Assembly: GCA_965263375.1 (NCBI GenBank)
Contig: OZ253669.1
Coordinates: forward strand, 124,001-188,000
Source of the DNA: JAJFFW01 sp965263375
GTDB lineage: Bacteria > Pseudomonadota > Alphaproteobacteria > Caulobacterales > Parvularculaceae
Direction: 5' to 3'
DNA: 64,000 nt
The position numbers were made by a program, and so were the translations under genes. Position 1 is the first letter of the stretch. Each line of letters opens with the position of its first letter. This document shows, in pieces, positions 24,802-33,793 of this stretch. The notes beneath the pieces are model-generated. The model was not told the DNA's origin. It saw nothing but the letters and a program-made list of their open reading frames with translations, and did no database searches.

Positions 24802-26514
24802 TTAATTTTGCCCGTCGCCCTCGCCGCCTTTAAGCGCCGCGCCAAGAATATCGCCAAGTGAAGCGCCGCTATCGGCGGAACCATACTGTTCGACGGCTTC
24901 TTTTTCTTCCGCCACTTCGCGCGCCTTAATTGAAAGGCTGATACGGCGAGAAGTTTTGTCGAAGGCCGTAACGCGGGCGTCGATTTTATCGCCAACCGCG
25001 AAACGCTCAGGCCGCTGCTCGTTGCGATCTTTGGAAAGGTCAGATTTGCGAATAAAGGCTTTCGGACCGCCTTCGCCGCCAACCTGTACTTCGATGCCGC
25101 CATTTTCAATCGCGGTGACCGTACAAGTCACATCTGCGCCTTTGCGTAATTCGCCGCCAACTGATTCCATCGGATCAGAGCCAACTTGTTTCACACCAAG
25201 GGAGATACGTTCTTTTTCAGGATCAACATCGAGGATCTTGGCTTGAACCATCTGACCCTTTTCATAGTCCTTAATTGCTTCCTCGCCAGCGCGATCCCAA
25301 TCAAGGTCAGACAAGTGGACCATGCCGTCCATATCATCGCTAAGCCCGATAAACAGACCAAACTCAGTAATGTTTTTAACTTCACCTTCAATGACAGAAC
25401 CAACAGGATACTGTTCTGCGAAAGTCTCCCAAGGATTGTTGAGGCACTGTTTTAAGCCAAGAGAGATGCGGCGTTTGTTTTCGTCAACTTCCAAGACCAT
25501 GACCTCAACTGCTTCTGAGGTCGAAACAATCTTGCCTGGGTGTACGTTTTTCTTCACCCAGCTCATTTCTGAAACGTGGACGAGACCTTCAATACCGTCT
25601 TCAAGCTCAACAAACGCACCGTAGTCGGTGATGTTCGTCACGCGGCCAGAGAACTTGGCGCTGAGCGGATATTTCGCCGCAACGCCCTGCCATGGGTCTG
25701 GCTGAAGCTGTTTAACGCCAAGGGAAATACGGTGAGTTTCGGGATTAATCTTGATCACTTTCACACGGATCGTGTCGTTAACCGCCAGAACCTCTGATGG
25801 GTGGTTCACGCGGCTCCAAGACATGTCTGTTACGTGCAACAGACCATCAACGCCCGGCGCCAATTCGACGAATGCACCGTAATCGGTGATATTCTTAACG
25901 ACGCCATCGCGCTCATCACCCTCGCTAAGCTCTTTAACGACTTCCTGGCGATGTTCGGCCCGATCCTCTTCCAAGATCGCGCGGCGCGAAACAACGATAT
26001 TGCCGCGGCGCTTGTCCATTTTCAAAATACGGAAAGGCTGTTCAATGTTCATCAACGGCGTCGCGTCGCGCACGGGACGAATATCAACCTGACTGCCTGG
26101 CAAGAAGGCGACAGCGCCGCCAAGGTCAACCGTGAAGCCGCCTTTAACGCGGTTAAAGATAACGCCGTCAACGCGTTCTTCTTTTTCGAATAATTTATCA
26201 AGCCGCTCCCAAGCTTCTTCACGGCGCGCTTTTTCCCGGCTGATAATCGCTTCGCCATTCGCGTTTTCAACGCGCTCGACATAAACGTCGACCTGATCGC
26301 CAACATTCAGCGATACGTCTTGGCCGGGCATGGAGAATTCTTTTAGCGCAACGCGCCCTTCGGTCTTCAGACCGATATCAATGATGGCCATGTCTTTTTC
26401 GATGGCCGTGATGACGCCTTTAACAACCGTGTCTTCAAAAGAAGATTTTTCAACGAGAGAGGCTTCAAGCATTTCCGCGAAATCGTCGCGGGACGGGGCT
26501 AGAGTTTCGGACAC
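24802..26514 (-). CDS. rpsA: 30S ribosomal protein S1
   Basis: A 570-residue protein with six S1 RNA-binding repeats; units such as KNITDYGAFVELAPGVDGLLH, split around Trp/Arg variants, recur four times, each followed by an RISLGVKQ-type ending. It binds mRNA and promotes initiation on structured or weak Shine-Dalgarno messages. The start is GTG at 26514 (VSETLAPSRDD), because AAAAGGA sits 6 bases upstream; the frame remains open to a TTG further up that would include this site. It follows cmk by about 230 bases, the usual cmk-rpsA order. Confidence 0.96.
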   Translation of the reverse strand: MSETLAPSRDDFAEMLEASLVEKSSFEDTVVKGVITAIEKDMAIIDIGLKTEGRVALKEFSMPGQDVSLNVGDQVDVYVERVENANGEAIISREKARREEAWERLDKLFEKEERVDGVIFNRVKGGFTVDLGGAVAFLPGSQVDIRPVRDATPLMNIEQPFRILKMDKRRGNIVVSRRAILEEDRAEHRQEVVKELSEGDERDGVVKNITDYGAFVELAPGVDGLLHVTDMSWSRVNHPSEVLAVNDTIRVKVIKINPETHRISLGVKQLQPDPWQGVAAKYPLSAKFSGRVTNITDYGAFVELEDGIEGLVHVSEMSWVKKNVHPGKIVSTSEAVEVMVLEVDENKRRISLGLKQCLNNPWETFAEQYPVGSVIEGEVKNITEFGLFIGLSDDMDGMVHLSDLDWDRAGEEAIKDYEKGQMVQAKILDVDPEKERISLGVKQVGSDPMESVGGELRKGADVTCTVTAIENGGIEVQVGGEGGPKAFIRKSDLSKDRNEQRPERFAVGDKIDARVTAFDKTSRRISLSIKAREVAEEKEAVEQYGSADSGASLGDILGAALKGGEGDGQN

Positions 26515-26744
26515 AAAGGTTCCTTTTAGGATCAAATCAGTTCAGTTTATTTTCATGCCGACCGGTTGTTTCCGGCGGTCTAGCCCCAAGGTGCGGACGC
26601 TTCGTCCTAAATTGCGGGGCCTCACAAAGGTTGAACCGAGTTTCAGTTAAGCGGCGCAACCATAAGCTCGACGAACACACAAATTCGTTTCTTGCCTTGC
26701 GTCGTTAGAGACAAGCCCAAAAACGCAAGAACAGCCCGCCGGGC

Positions 26745-27419
26745 CTATGCATCCCAACGCGCTAAAACGTCATCGATCATGCGGCGCGCCGCCGCGAATG
26801 CCGCGTCTATAGCCAAATCAGTCGTATCAAGCAACTCCGCATCTGCGGCTTCTTTCATCGGCGCGTCTTCACGGGCCGCGTCTCTGGCGTCTCTGGCTTG
26901 TAAATCCGCTAAAATATCCGCCTCTTTAAGTTCTGGACGACTTACCACAAGCTCTTTCCAACGCCGGTGCGCGCGCACTTCAGGGCTAGCGGTTACGAAG
27001 AATTTCATCGGTGCGTTTGGGCAAACAACTGTCCCGATATCGCGCCCATCAAGTACGGCGCCCCGCTCGCCCCCTGGCGGCGAGGCGGCGAAATTTTGCT
27101 GAAATTCAAGAAGCCCTGAGCGCACCTTTGGGTTCGCCGCGACAATGCTAGCCGCCGCGCCAGCTTCCTTCGTGCGGATTGGCGCCCCTTCTATTAAATC
27201 AAGGGAAAACCGGGCGGCGACCTTCGCTGCCGCTTCACAATCCGCTGGATCGTGGCCAGCCTCAAGGGTCAGCCAGCCAACGCCGCGATAAAGCACGCCC
27301 GTATCAAGATATGCAAAACCGTAATGGTCAGCGATCTTACGCGCCAGGGTACCCTTGCCCGACGCAGCAGGACCATCGAGGGCGACAACAAATGAAGACT
27401 TTTTCGCGCTGGCCATCAT
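26745..27419 (-). CDS. cmk: Cytidylate kinase
   Basis: Phosphorylates CMP/dCMP with ATP. The P-loop is GPAASGKGT (about residues 16-24); AYLDTGVLYRGV and VLDGRDIGTVVCP bind the nucleotide, and RDARDAAREDAPM is the LID-type motif. At 224 residues it is normal. Its start overlaps the aroA stop by 4 bases, giving the common aroA-cmk-rpsA operon. Confidence 0.96.
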   Translation of the reverse strand: MMASAKKSSFVVALDGPAASGKGTLARKIADHYGFAYLDTGVLYRGVGWLTLEAGHDPADCEAAAKVAARFSLDLIEGAPIRTKEAGAAASIVAANPKVRSGLLEFQQNFAASPPGGERGAVLDGRDIGTVVCPNAPMKFFVTASPEVRAHRRWKELVVSRPELKEADILADLQARDARDAAREDAPMKEAADAELLDTTDLAIDAAFAAARRMIDDVLARWDA

Positions 27420-28786
27420 TGAGCAACACCGATATTAGCGCCCAAGGCATTCATCAGCGTTTCAAAAGTCGGAAAGCTAGTCGCAATCATAGCGGCGTCA
27501 TCAATCGTAACGGGCTTATCCGTTCCCAAACCCATCACCAAAAAGCACATAGCAATACGGTGATCGTGACACGTTTCAACTAAGCCGCCGCCGGGAACAT
27601 CCCCTTTTAGGCCTGTCACTGAAAGCCAATCCTCACCGCTTTTACATGAAACGCCATTCGCTTTTAGCCCCGCCTCAACTGCTGCGATGCGGTCGCTTTC
27701 CTTTACGCGAAGCTCGCCAATGCCCGGCATATGGGTCTCGCCCTCCGCGAATGCGGCCAAGACCGCCAGCATTGGATACTCGTCGATCATCGCGGCGGCT
27801 TTTTCCGGTGGCGCTTCAATGCCTTTCAGCTTTGAGCCGCGGACGCGGATGTCCGCCACCGGCTCGCCCCCGACAAGGCGCTCATTCTCGTAGACAATGT
27901 CGCCGCCCATCGCGCGGGCTGCCTCAAAAAACGCCGAACGCTGCGGGTTCACTAAAACATTGCGAACCGTGACGTCAGAGCCTTCAACCAACAACGCCGC
28001 AGCAACCAGAAAAGCCGCCGAAGAAGGGTCCCCTGGAACATCAATATCGGTTGCGGTTAAGGGCGATTTTTTAAGGCGAATAATGCGCCCCGGCCCATCG
28101 CCCGTTTCTTCAACGCTTAACTTTGCACCAAAGGCGGTCAACATTCTTTCGGTATGATCACGGCAAAGAACGGGCTCATAAACTGATGTTTCCCCTTCCG
28201 CGCCGAAACCAGCCAGCAAGACCGCTGATTTAATCTGAGCGGAAGGTTTGGGTAAGGTATAAGCGATCGCCTTTAGCGGCCCGCCCTTAATAGCACAGGG
28301 CAACCGCCCCTCATTACTTTCCACAACGGCCCCCATCTCAGCCAGCGGATCGAGAATGCGTCCCATGGGCCGCGAACGCAGACTTTGGTCACCATCAAAC
28401 CGGGCCGCAACCCCCTGGCCGGCAACCGCGCCCATAACAAGGCGCGCGCCCGTGCCCGCATTGCCAAAGTAAAGAATATTGTCTGGCGAGCGCCAGGGCG
28501 CACCTTTAACACGCCATGTCGCCGAATTCGTTTCGCCATCAACATCACGTTCAACGCTCGCCCCAAGCGCGCGCATCGCGGCGGCGGTGCGCAAAACATC
28601 GTCCCCTTCTAACAGGCCAGTGACGTTCGTCTCCCCTTCTGCTAGCGCGCCAAAAATCATCGATCGATGGGAGATTGATTTATCGCCGGGCGCTAAAGCT
28701 TCACCGCGCAGGGGGGATTTTGCTGAGCTGCTTTGAAGGCGCTGAGATAAATTAGAAGAGGCAAGATCGGCCATAAGAAAACTCAT
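27416..28786 (-). CDS. aroA: 3-phosphoshikimate 1-carboxyvinyltransferase (EPSP synthase)
   Basis: Sixth step of the shikimate pathway: shikimate-3-phosphate plus PEP gives EPSP. PGDKSISHRSMIFGALAEGE, RPMGRILDPLAEMGA, SAQIKSAVLLAG and LRVKESDRIAAVEAGLK mark the family; the overall pattern is closest to class II enzymes (CP4-like). The PEP-loop motif reads FGNAGTGAR, with Gly where CP4 has Ala. ATG at 28786 (MSFLMADL) or 28774 (MADLASSN) are the plausible starts; the frame is open far upstream, but that part has no family match. It is divergent from the TIGR02300 gene and starts the cmk/rpsA operon. Confidence 0.95.
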   Translation of the reverse strand: MSFLMADLASSNLSQRLQSSSAKSPLRGEALAPGDKSISHRSMIFGALAEGETNVTGLLEGDDVLRTAAAMRALGASVERDVDGETNSATWRVKGAPWRSPDNILYFGNAGTGARLVMGAVAGQGVAARFDGDQSLRSRPMGRILDPLAEMGAVVESNEGRLPCAIKGGPLKAIAYTLPKPSAQIKSAVLLAGFGAEGETSVYEPVLCRDHTERMLTAFGAKLSVEETGDGPGRIIRLKKSPLTATDIDVPGDPSSAAFLVAAALLVEGSDVTVRNVLVNPQRSAFFEAARAMGGDIVYENERLVGGEPVADIRVRGSKLKGIEAPPEKAAAMIDEYPMLAVLAAFAEGETHMPGIGELRVKESDRIAAVEAGLKANGVSCKSGEDWLSVTGLKGDVPGGGLVETCHDHRIAMCFLVMGLGTDKPVTIDDAAMIATSFPTFETLMNALGANIGVAQ

Positions 28787-29028
28787 CACGAAGCTATATG
28801 AAAGGGTCGGCCAACAGGCCAGCGCAACCACCGCCGACTTTTTGACAGCGCCGCTGACGTCTGGCAACAGGCGTTTTGTGAAACGCCAATTGACATCGCC
28901 TTCAACGAAGGCTTTATGAACGCTCTTTATAAAAGCGCAAACCCAAAATAACGCCTTTCTAGCGAACCGCACATTAATGGCGACACCAGGGTGGCGACGT
29001 AGGATAAACAAATAAGGATATTGCCGCT

Positions 29029-29463
29029 ATGACGAATCCGGAACTCGGCACAAAACGCGACTGCCCCGAATGCGGCGCTCGATTTTACGACCTAGGTAAA
29101 GAACCAGCTGAGTGCCCTAAATGTGGACATGAATTTATTCCCGAAGCTTTATTAAAACCTAGAAAAGCGCGGGTGGCTGACGAAGAAAAGCCAGCAGACG
29201 GCAAAGAGGCCGAAAAGCCGGAAGCCGAAGTGTCATTGGCGGATGCGGACGAAGAATCCAAGCAACCGCAAAGCAACCGCAAAGCTGGCCTTGATGATGA
29301 AGAGGATACGGCCGAGGACGAACTGGCTGAATTTGAAGATGTCGAACTAGAAGATGACGACACCGAGCCAGATGACGACACGACCATTCTTCAAAACGAC
29401 GACGATGATGATGACATGGCGGGGCTTGTTGGACCGACCGGCGACGACGACAACGACGCTTAA
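29029..29463 (+). CDS. TIGR02300 (FYDLN acid) family protein
   Basis: A 144-residue protein with an N-terminal zinc ribbon (Cys12, Cys15, Cys29, Cys32) containing the hallmark ARFYDLGKEPAECPKCG. The remainder is a very acidic tail with long Asp/Glu runs, as in this alphaproteobacterial family. Function unknown; the zinc ribbon plus acidic tail suggests a protein- or RNA-polymerase-binding role, which is inference. The neighbourhood (aroA on one side, tRNA-Ala on the other) is the usual one. Its last codons and TAA are part of a 17-base tandem duplication (29450-29483). Confidence 0.88.
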   Translation: MTNPELGTKRDCPECGARFYDLGKEPAECPKCGHEFIPEALLKPRKARVADEEKPADGKEAEKPEAEVSLADADEESKQPQSNRKAGLDDEEDTAEDELAEFEDVELEDDDTEPDDDTTILQNDDDDDDMAGLVGPTGDDDNDA

Positions 29464-29547
29464 AAGACAACGACGCTTAAAAGACGACCATGTTGTTAGG
29501 GGCCTCAATCCAAAGTTGGTAGGGGCGCAAGCATCGACAGTTGAATG

Positions 29548-29577
29548 ATGGCCAAGCCATATCGGTTTGGCCATTTT
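29548..29577 (+). terminator. Probable terminator after TIGR02300 gene
   Basis: ATGGCCAA (29548-29555) and TTGGCCAT (29567-29574) form an 8-base-pair stem followed by TTTTGC. It lies about 85 bases beyond the stop and before tRNA-Ala. Confidence 0.5.
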
Positions 29578-29729
29578 GCATTATAACCATTTTGCTATGC
29601 GTAACGACGTCATCCAGGTTTAAATACCAGACAAAATTGCTCGTCCCATCATCCCTTCCCCATCGAAAATGCCGACCAGGTCTTGCATTCACGGCGCTGC
29701 GCCGCTAGGTTCCGGCCTCCTTGAAAAAA

Positions 29730-29805
<76 letters not shown>

Positions 29806-30132
29806 TGAACCCCGACCGTTCGCGGAGCGAACGCAGTTGGGTGAAATCAGCATCGTTTCCACTTGTTCCATCGCTAGGCATTTTCATATTAGAAAGAACA
29901 TCGAATTGGTTCGATGTTCTTTCAGAGTGCTCCACCACGAGGCCAGACCGTACTTAAAATAAACTAAGCTGGCCAAGGCAAACAGTTTTTCCATGTTACT
30001 GGTCGCTTTTGCTTTTTTCTTTTGAACTGCGATCGAAGGGGTTCGAGTGTAGTTCGCCAAATTCCGCCAGGGTATATCATACCGTTGTCTGGGGGCGCAT
30101 GGCTTGGTATGGCAAACTCTTTCTAAATTCTA
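29806..30132. other. Intergenic region after tRNA-Ala
   Basis: No gene seen. It contains a short hairpin CGTTCGC-GGA-GCGAACG directly after the tRNA (29818-29834) and a 13-base-pair perfect hairpin at 29893-29922. A second copy of GCTCCACCA, the last 9 bases of the tRNA, occurs at 29929-29937. Confidence 0.5.
29893..29922. repeat. Perfect 13-base-pair inverted repeat
   Basis: AAAGAACATCGAA (29893-29905), loop TTGG, TTCGATGTTCTTT (29910-29922). It ends in TTT on the plus strand and AAA-complement on the minus, so it could be a bidirectional terminator for tRNA-Ala and the MBL gene, but the T-run is only three bases. Confidence 0.6.
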
Positions 30133-31032
30133 TCACTGATCGTCTTCAAAAATATTGTCAGGCTGAAAGACGATCGTCGACGGCCCATGAACACAAAACA
30201 ATGCGCCCGCAATGCCAGTGGGTGATTGATATGGCTCCCCTTTACACTCGCCAGACAAAATCTTTTCAACCACTTTTATTTGTTGGCCTAAAAAGTCTGG
30301 TTGCTTTGGCGGCTCGTGCCCGGCCAATAATAAATTTATATCGTCTTTACGCGCATGCATCTTATTTAAACTTTTCAAAAATGTTTCAACAGGCGCAGAT
30401 TCTGGCAAAAATAACCAAATATGTGATGGCGTACTGTCACCCGTGAAAAGATTTTTAGACAGATTATCATGTAATGCTATGCTGCCCATCGTATGACCAG
30501 GCACATGCAAGACCTCTAATCGTCGCCCGCCTAGGTCAAACGAAAAGCCTTCTTGGATTGTCGTCACGTCAGGGCGTTTTGCGATATTTTCATCCTTAAG
30601 CTGATCAGGTAGGGATCGTTGAAGAAAGGCTTTATAGGTAAAGGCCATCATTTCTTCAGAGGTATGAAATTTAAGCAACTCTGCATCATCTGTGTGAATA
30701 TGAATATGCGGAAAGGCAATGTTACCGCCAGCGTGATCAGGGTGAGCGTGCGAATTGACCACAGCAATCGGCTTGTCTGTTAAGTTGGACGCATATTCTT
30801 TAAGGTTGCTATATCCAATACCAGTATCAATTATCAGGGCCGTATCATCGCCCTCGACAAGATAGATATTGTCCACATTATTGTCGTTGATCATCCATAT
30901 CTGATGGTCAAGTTTTTCATGGGTAAACCAAGCCGCCTCTTTTTTTTCGTCATGATGGTGGTCATCGCCCGCAGCGGCAAGCTGAGAGGGTGAGACCAGT
31001 ATTCCAACAAGCATCATGATTTGTATTTTCAT
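30133..31032 (-). CDS. Exported metallo-beta-lactamase-fold hydrolase
   Basis: A 299-residue protein with a signal peptide (MKIQIMMLVGILVSPSQLAAA) followed by DDHHHDEKKE. The zinc-binding motif HAHPDH is at 95-100, with further ligands in VPGHTMGS, LFTGDSTPSH and LAGHEP. The fold is that of class B-like hydrolases acting in the periplasm; no carbapenemase-type identity can be claimed. ATG at 31032 has GAGGGA upstream. It stands alone, so its substrate is unknown; lactonase, quorum-quenching or sulfur-transfer roles occur in the superfamily. Confidence 0.85.
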   Translation of the reverse strand: MKIQIMMLVGILVSPSQLAAAGDDHHHDEKKEAAWFTHEKLDHQIWMINDNNVDNIYLVEGDDTALIIDTGIGYSNLKEYASNLTDKPIAVVNSHAHPDHAGGNIAFPHIHIHTDDAELLKFHTSEEMMAFTYKAFLQRSLPDQLKDENIAKRPDVTTIQEGFSFDLGGRRLEVLHVPGHTMGSIALHDNLSKNLFTGDSTPSHIWLFLPESAPVETFLKSLNKMHARKDDINLLLAGHEPPKQPDFLGQQIKVVEKILSGECKGEPYQSPTGIAGALFCVHGPSTIVFQPDNIFEDDQ

Positions 31033-31403
31033 TTCGTCCCTCACATTTTTATCATTTATGCGCCGCGCTCATTTTCGCTGAGCATTATAAAGTTTATGTT
31101 AGCGCTATCATTTTTGAGCATAGCACTTTACGGGGTGCGGATGGCAATATGGGGCGGGGCTTTGCTCTCTTGAATGTGACCCCCAAATGGTTGCCCTGAG
31201 GTTTTCCTTGCGTTTGAGCAATGCGTTGCGGCCAGGCGCAGCTTATTAAGCGGCTATGTTTCGCCTTAACGTCACGCGGCAATCTTCGTTATGGGTACTC
31301 GATATTGGACAATTTTTTCGCCCTGATGGCGATCTTGATAAAGAATTGTTCAACAAAGCTTGGCCTGTTATATGACGGTATAGCGATTAGGAAAGAGTAT
31401 CTC
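31033..31403. promoter_or_regulatory. Divergent region between MBL and YIP1 genes
   Basis: No credible gene. The only distinct feature is the ribosome-binding site AGGAAAGAG at 31389-31397 that defines the GTG start of the YIP1 gene. Promoters for both divergent genes should lie here but were not resolved. Confidence 0.4.
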
Positions 31404-32024
31404 GTGGTCCCATTTGATTACGCCACCGCGCATCTAAGCGCCATTTGGCGACTTGGTTTTTCTCCAGAAAACAGTAAAGACGCTTGGCGGGATATGATTG
31501 ATCGCTCCGTGGACGGTGTCTTTAAGTCTTTTTGGGCGATGGTCTATGCGGCGCCTTTTGCGGCGTTAAGTTTTACCAGCACCTATAAAGTCGCGCCGCA
31601 AGTCAGTGAAGCGTTTCGCAGCCCGCTTTTTGAAGCGCCGTTTCCCATTTTATTTTTGGTCTTATTCCTAACCTATGGGCTTACTTGGATAATTAATATT
31701 GCGATTATGGCGTTTGTCGCGAGCCGCGCCGGATACAAGCGCGAAGTTTCAGATCTGGTCATCTGTTATAATTGGGCGCAGGTGCCGATTTTGGCCATAC
31801 AAGCCATTCCCATCACCCTCGCCGCTCTATCACAAGCAACAGCGAGTTTTGGTTTCCTTCTAGCGGTCGCGGGACTTTGTATGGTGATGATACTTTATTG
31901 GCGGATTTTCAGGCGGAGCCTTGGGGCAGGCATCGGACTGACAATTGCGCTTTTGAGCCTATTGCTCATCGTTAATGTCATTATCGGCAATGTCTTGACC
32001 GCTTTCGGCATGTCTTTTGTCTAG
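31404..32024 (+). CDS. YIP1-family integral membrane protein
   Basis: A 206-residue protein with about five hydrophobic segments (for example FPILFLVLFLTYGLTW and GFLLAVAGLCMVMILYW). The WAQVPILAIQAIPITL region and overall pattern fit YIP1-type proteins. Function unknown in bacteria. The start is GTG at 31404 (VVPFDYATAHL) because AGGAAAGAG lies 7 bases upstream; upstream codons in this frame are not membrane-like. Its last 66 bases overlap the convergent truA gene. Confidence 0.7.
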   Translation: MVPFDYATAHLSAIWRLGFSPENSKDAWRDMIDRSVDGVFKSFWAMVYAAPFAALSFTSTYKVAPQVSEAFRSPLFEAPFPILFLVLFLTYGLTWIINIAIMAFVASRAGYKREVSDLVICYNWAQVPILAIQAIPITLAALSQATASFGFLLAVAGLCMVMILYWRIFRRSLGAGIGLTIALLSLLLIVNVIIGNVLTAFGMSFV

Positions 32025-32768
32025 CGCCGGATACTCAGCACGCACAAAATAGAGCCCGCATGCGGGCGCCACAGGCCCGCATGCTGCGCGATCAGCCGCT
32101 TTCAACGCCCCTACAAAATCGGTCTGTGTCCATTTCCCAATACCAACTTGCGCCACACTGCCCGCGATGGAGCGCACTTGATTGTGCAAGAAAGAAGGCG
32201 CCGAAACCCGCAGCACAACGCCGCCCCCCTCTTGGCGACATTCAATGGCCGATAGCGTTTTAACCGGCGACTTTGCCTGGCATTGCGCCGCGCGAAAGGT
32301 CGTAAAATCATGTTTGCCGACGAGGGCCTGCGCCGCCCTATCCATGGCGTCAACGTCCAGCTTTTTATATGGGATCCGCCACCCGCGCCCGACCTCTAAC
32401 GCTAACGGCGCCCGACGATGGATATAGCGATAAAGATAATGCCGCGCCGTCGCTGAAAACCGTGCATGAAAATCATCGCTAACACGCTCAACTTTTAAAA
32501 TTGCAATAGGCGCCGGTTTAAGGTGAAAGTTTAACGCATCACAAACAACATCGGCGGGCCATTCTTTTTCAAAATCGATATGAGCTGTCATCCCAAGTGC
32601 ATGCACGCCTGCATCAGTGCGCCCAGCAGCGGCGGTCGCAACTTTTTCAGCAGAGAACTTTTTGGCGGCTTCCTCAATCGCTCCCTGTACAGAGGGGCCA
32701 TTGTCTTGACGCTGCCATCCAACAAAGGGCTGGCCATCATATTCGATTGTAAGACGGTAGCGAGGCAT
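31959..32768 (-). CDS. truA: tRNA pseudouridine(38-40) synthase
   Basis: Modifies U38-U40 in the anticodon arm of tRNAs. MPRYRLTIEYDGQPFVGWQRQ at the N-terminus, AAGRTDAGVHALG with the catalytic Asp, and SFLHNQVRSIAGSVAQVG near the C-terminus are conserved. It is 269 residues with a short charged tail beyond the family core (KRHAESGQDIADND), which is the part that overlaps the convergent YIP1 gene. Operon order def-fmt-truA. Confidence 0.96.
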   Translation of the reverse strand: MPRYRLTIEYDGQPFVGWQRQDNGPSVQGAIEEAAKKFSAEKVATAAAGRTDAGVHALGMTAHIDFEKEWPADVVCDALNFHLKPAPIAILKVERVSDDFHARFSATARHYLYRYIHRRAPLALEVGRGWRIPYKKLDVDAMDRAAQALVGKHDFTTFRAAQCQAKSPVKTLSAIECRQEGGGVVLRVSAPSFLHNQVRSIAGSVAQVGIGKWTQTDFVGALKAADRAACGPVAPACGLYFVRAEYPALDKRHAESGQDIADNDINDEQ

Positions 32769-32774
32769 GGCGCG

Positions 32775-33716
32775 CTATTCTAAAATATCGCCGACGCGCC
32801 AATCAGCGCCGCGCAAGAATGCAGCTGCATCTTGCGGGGCCTTGCCCGCGCGCTGAAGACGGTCAAGGCGCAAGGCGCCCGCCCCGCAAGCAACAATAAT
32901 AGCGTCATCTAATGAAATAAGTTCCCCCGGCTGATGACCGGCTTTTACGTCATCCATAACACACGACAACAAAGCCTTAACCCTGACCAGTTCGCCTTTG
33001 ACGGCGGCCTCAAACCATGCCCCAGGGAATGGTGAAAGGCCCCGAATATGGGCGTCTACCTCATTGGCCGGGCGAGACCAATTGATGCGCGCCTCTTGCG
33101 ACGAAATTTTTTCCGCATACGTTACACCTTCTTCAGCTTGAGGGGACTCTTGCAGGGCGCCGCGTTCTAATGCGGCAAGCGCCCGCGGCGCAAGGGAAGC
33201 TCCAATTTCAGCAAGACGATCATGTAAGCTGGCGGCCGTATCATCATCAGAGATTTTCGTCGTTTCCGACAACAGGACGGGCCCTGTATCAAGCCCAGCC
33301 TCCATCCGCATGACTTGCACGCCCGTAATGTCATCCCCCGCCATAATCGCCCGTTGAATGGGCGCCGCACCCCGCCACCGCGGTAAAAGAGAGGCATGCA
33401 GATTAAAACATCCAAGCCGCGGCGCATCTAAGACCGCTTGCGGTAAAATTAAGCCATAAGCAACCACAACAGCGGCATCAAGATCAAGAGCGGCGAATGC
33501 GTCATGCTCATCGTTGCTTTTCAAAGATTTCGGCGTGCGCACGGGAAGACCAAACTTGTCAGTTAAGGCGTGAACGGGAGACGGCCTTAACTTTTGCCCC
33601 CGCCCAGAGCGTTGAGGCGCTTTTGTATAAACGGCGACAATTTCGTGCCCAGCCTCAATAAGCGCGCTTAAAGTCTTCGCAGCAAAGTCTGGGGTTCCCA
33701 TAAAGGCGAGACGCAT
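32775..33716 (-). CDS. fmt: Methionyl-tRNA formyltransferase
   Basis: Formylates initiator Met-tRNA using 10-formyl-THF. MRLAFMGTPDFAAKTL, the catalytic HASLLPRWRGAAPIQRAI and DTGPVLLSE are conserved, and the C-terminal domain has INWSRPANEVDAHIRGLSPF. The length of 313 residues is normal. It lies 6 bases before truA and follows def. Confidence 0.97.
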   Translation of the reverse strand: MRLAFMGTPDFAAKTLSALIEAGHEIVAVYTKAPQRSGRGQKLRPSPVHALTDKFGLPVRTPKSLKSNDEHDAFAALDLDAAVVVAYGLILPQAVLDAPRLGCFNLHASLLPRWRGAAPIQRAIMAGDDITGVQVMRMEAGLDTGPVLLSETTKISDDDTAASLHDRLAEIGASLAPRALAALERGALQESPQAEEGVTYAEKISSQEARINWSRPANEVDAHIRGLSPFPGAWFEAAVKGELVRVKALLSCVMDDVKAGHQPGELISLDDAIIVACGAGALRLDRLQRAGKAPQDAAAFLRGADWRVGDILE

Positions 33717-33793
33717 GAGAGGTATTCTCCAAAACAGGTGTGTTTTTTGCGCCGCAATATCTCAAAAAATGAGCGCCCTATTTCAACGCCCAA

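Noticed and set aside
29929..29937. Attachment-site duplicate of the tRNA-Ala 3' end
   Set aside because: Only nine matching bases, no integrase, no foreign genes; noted as a weak finding, not annotated as an att site.
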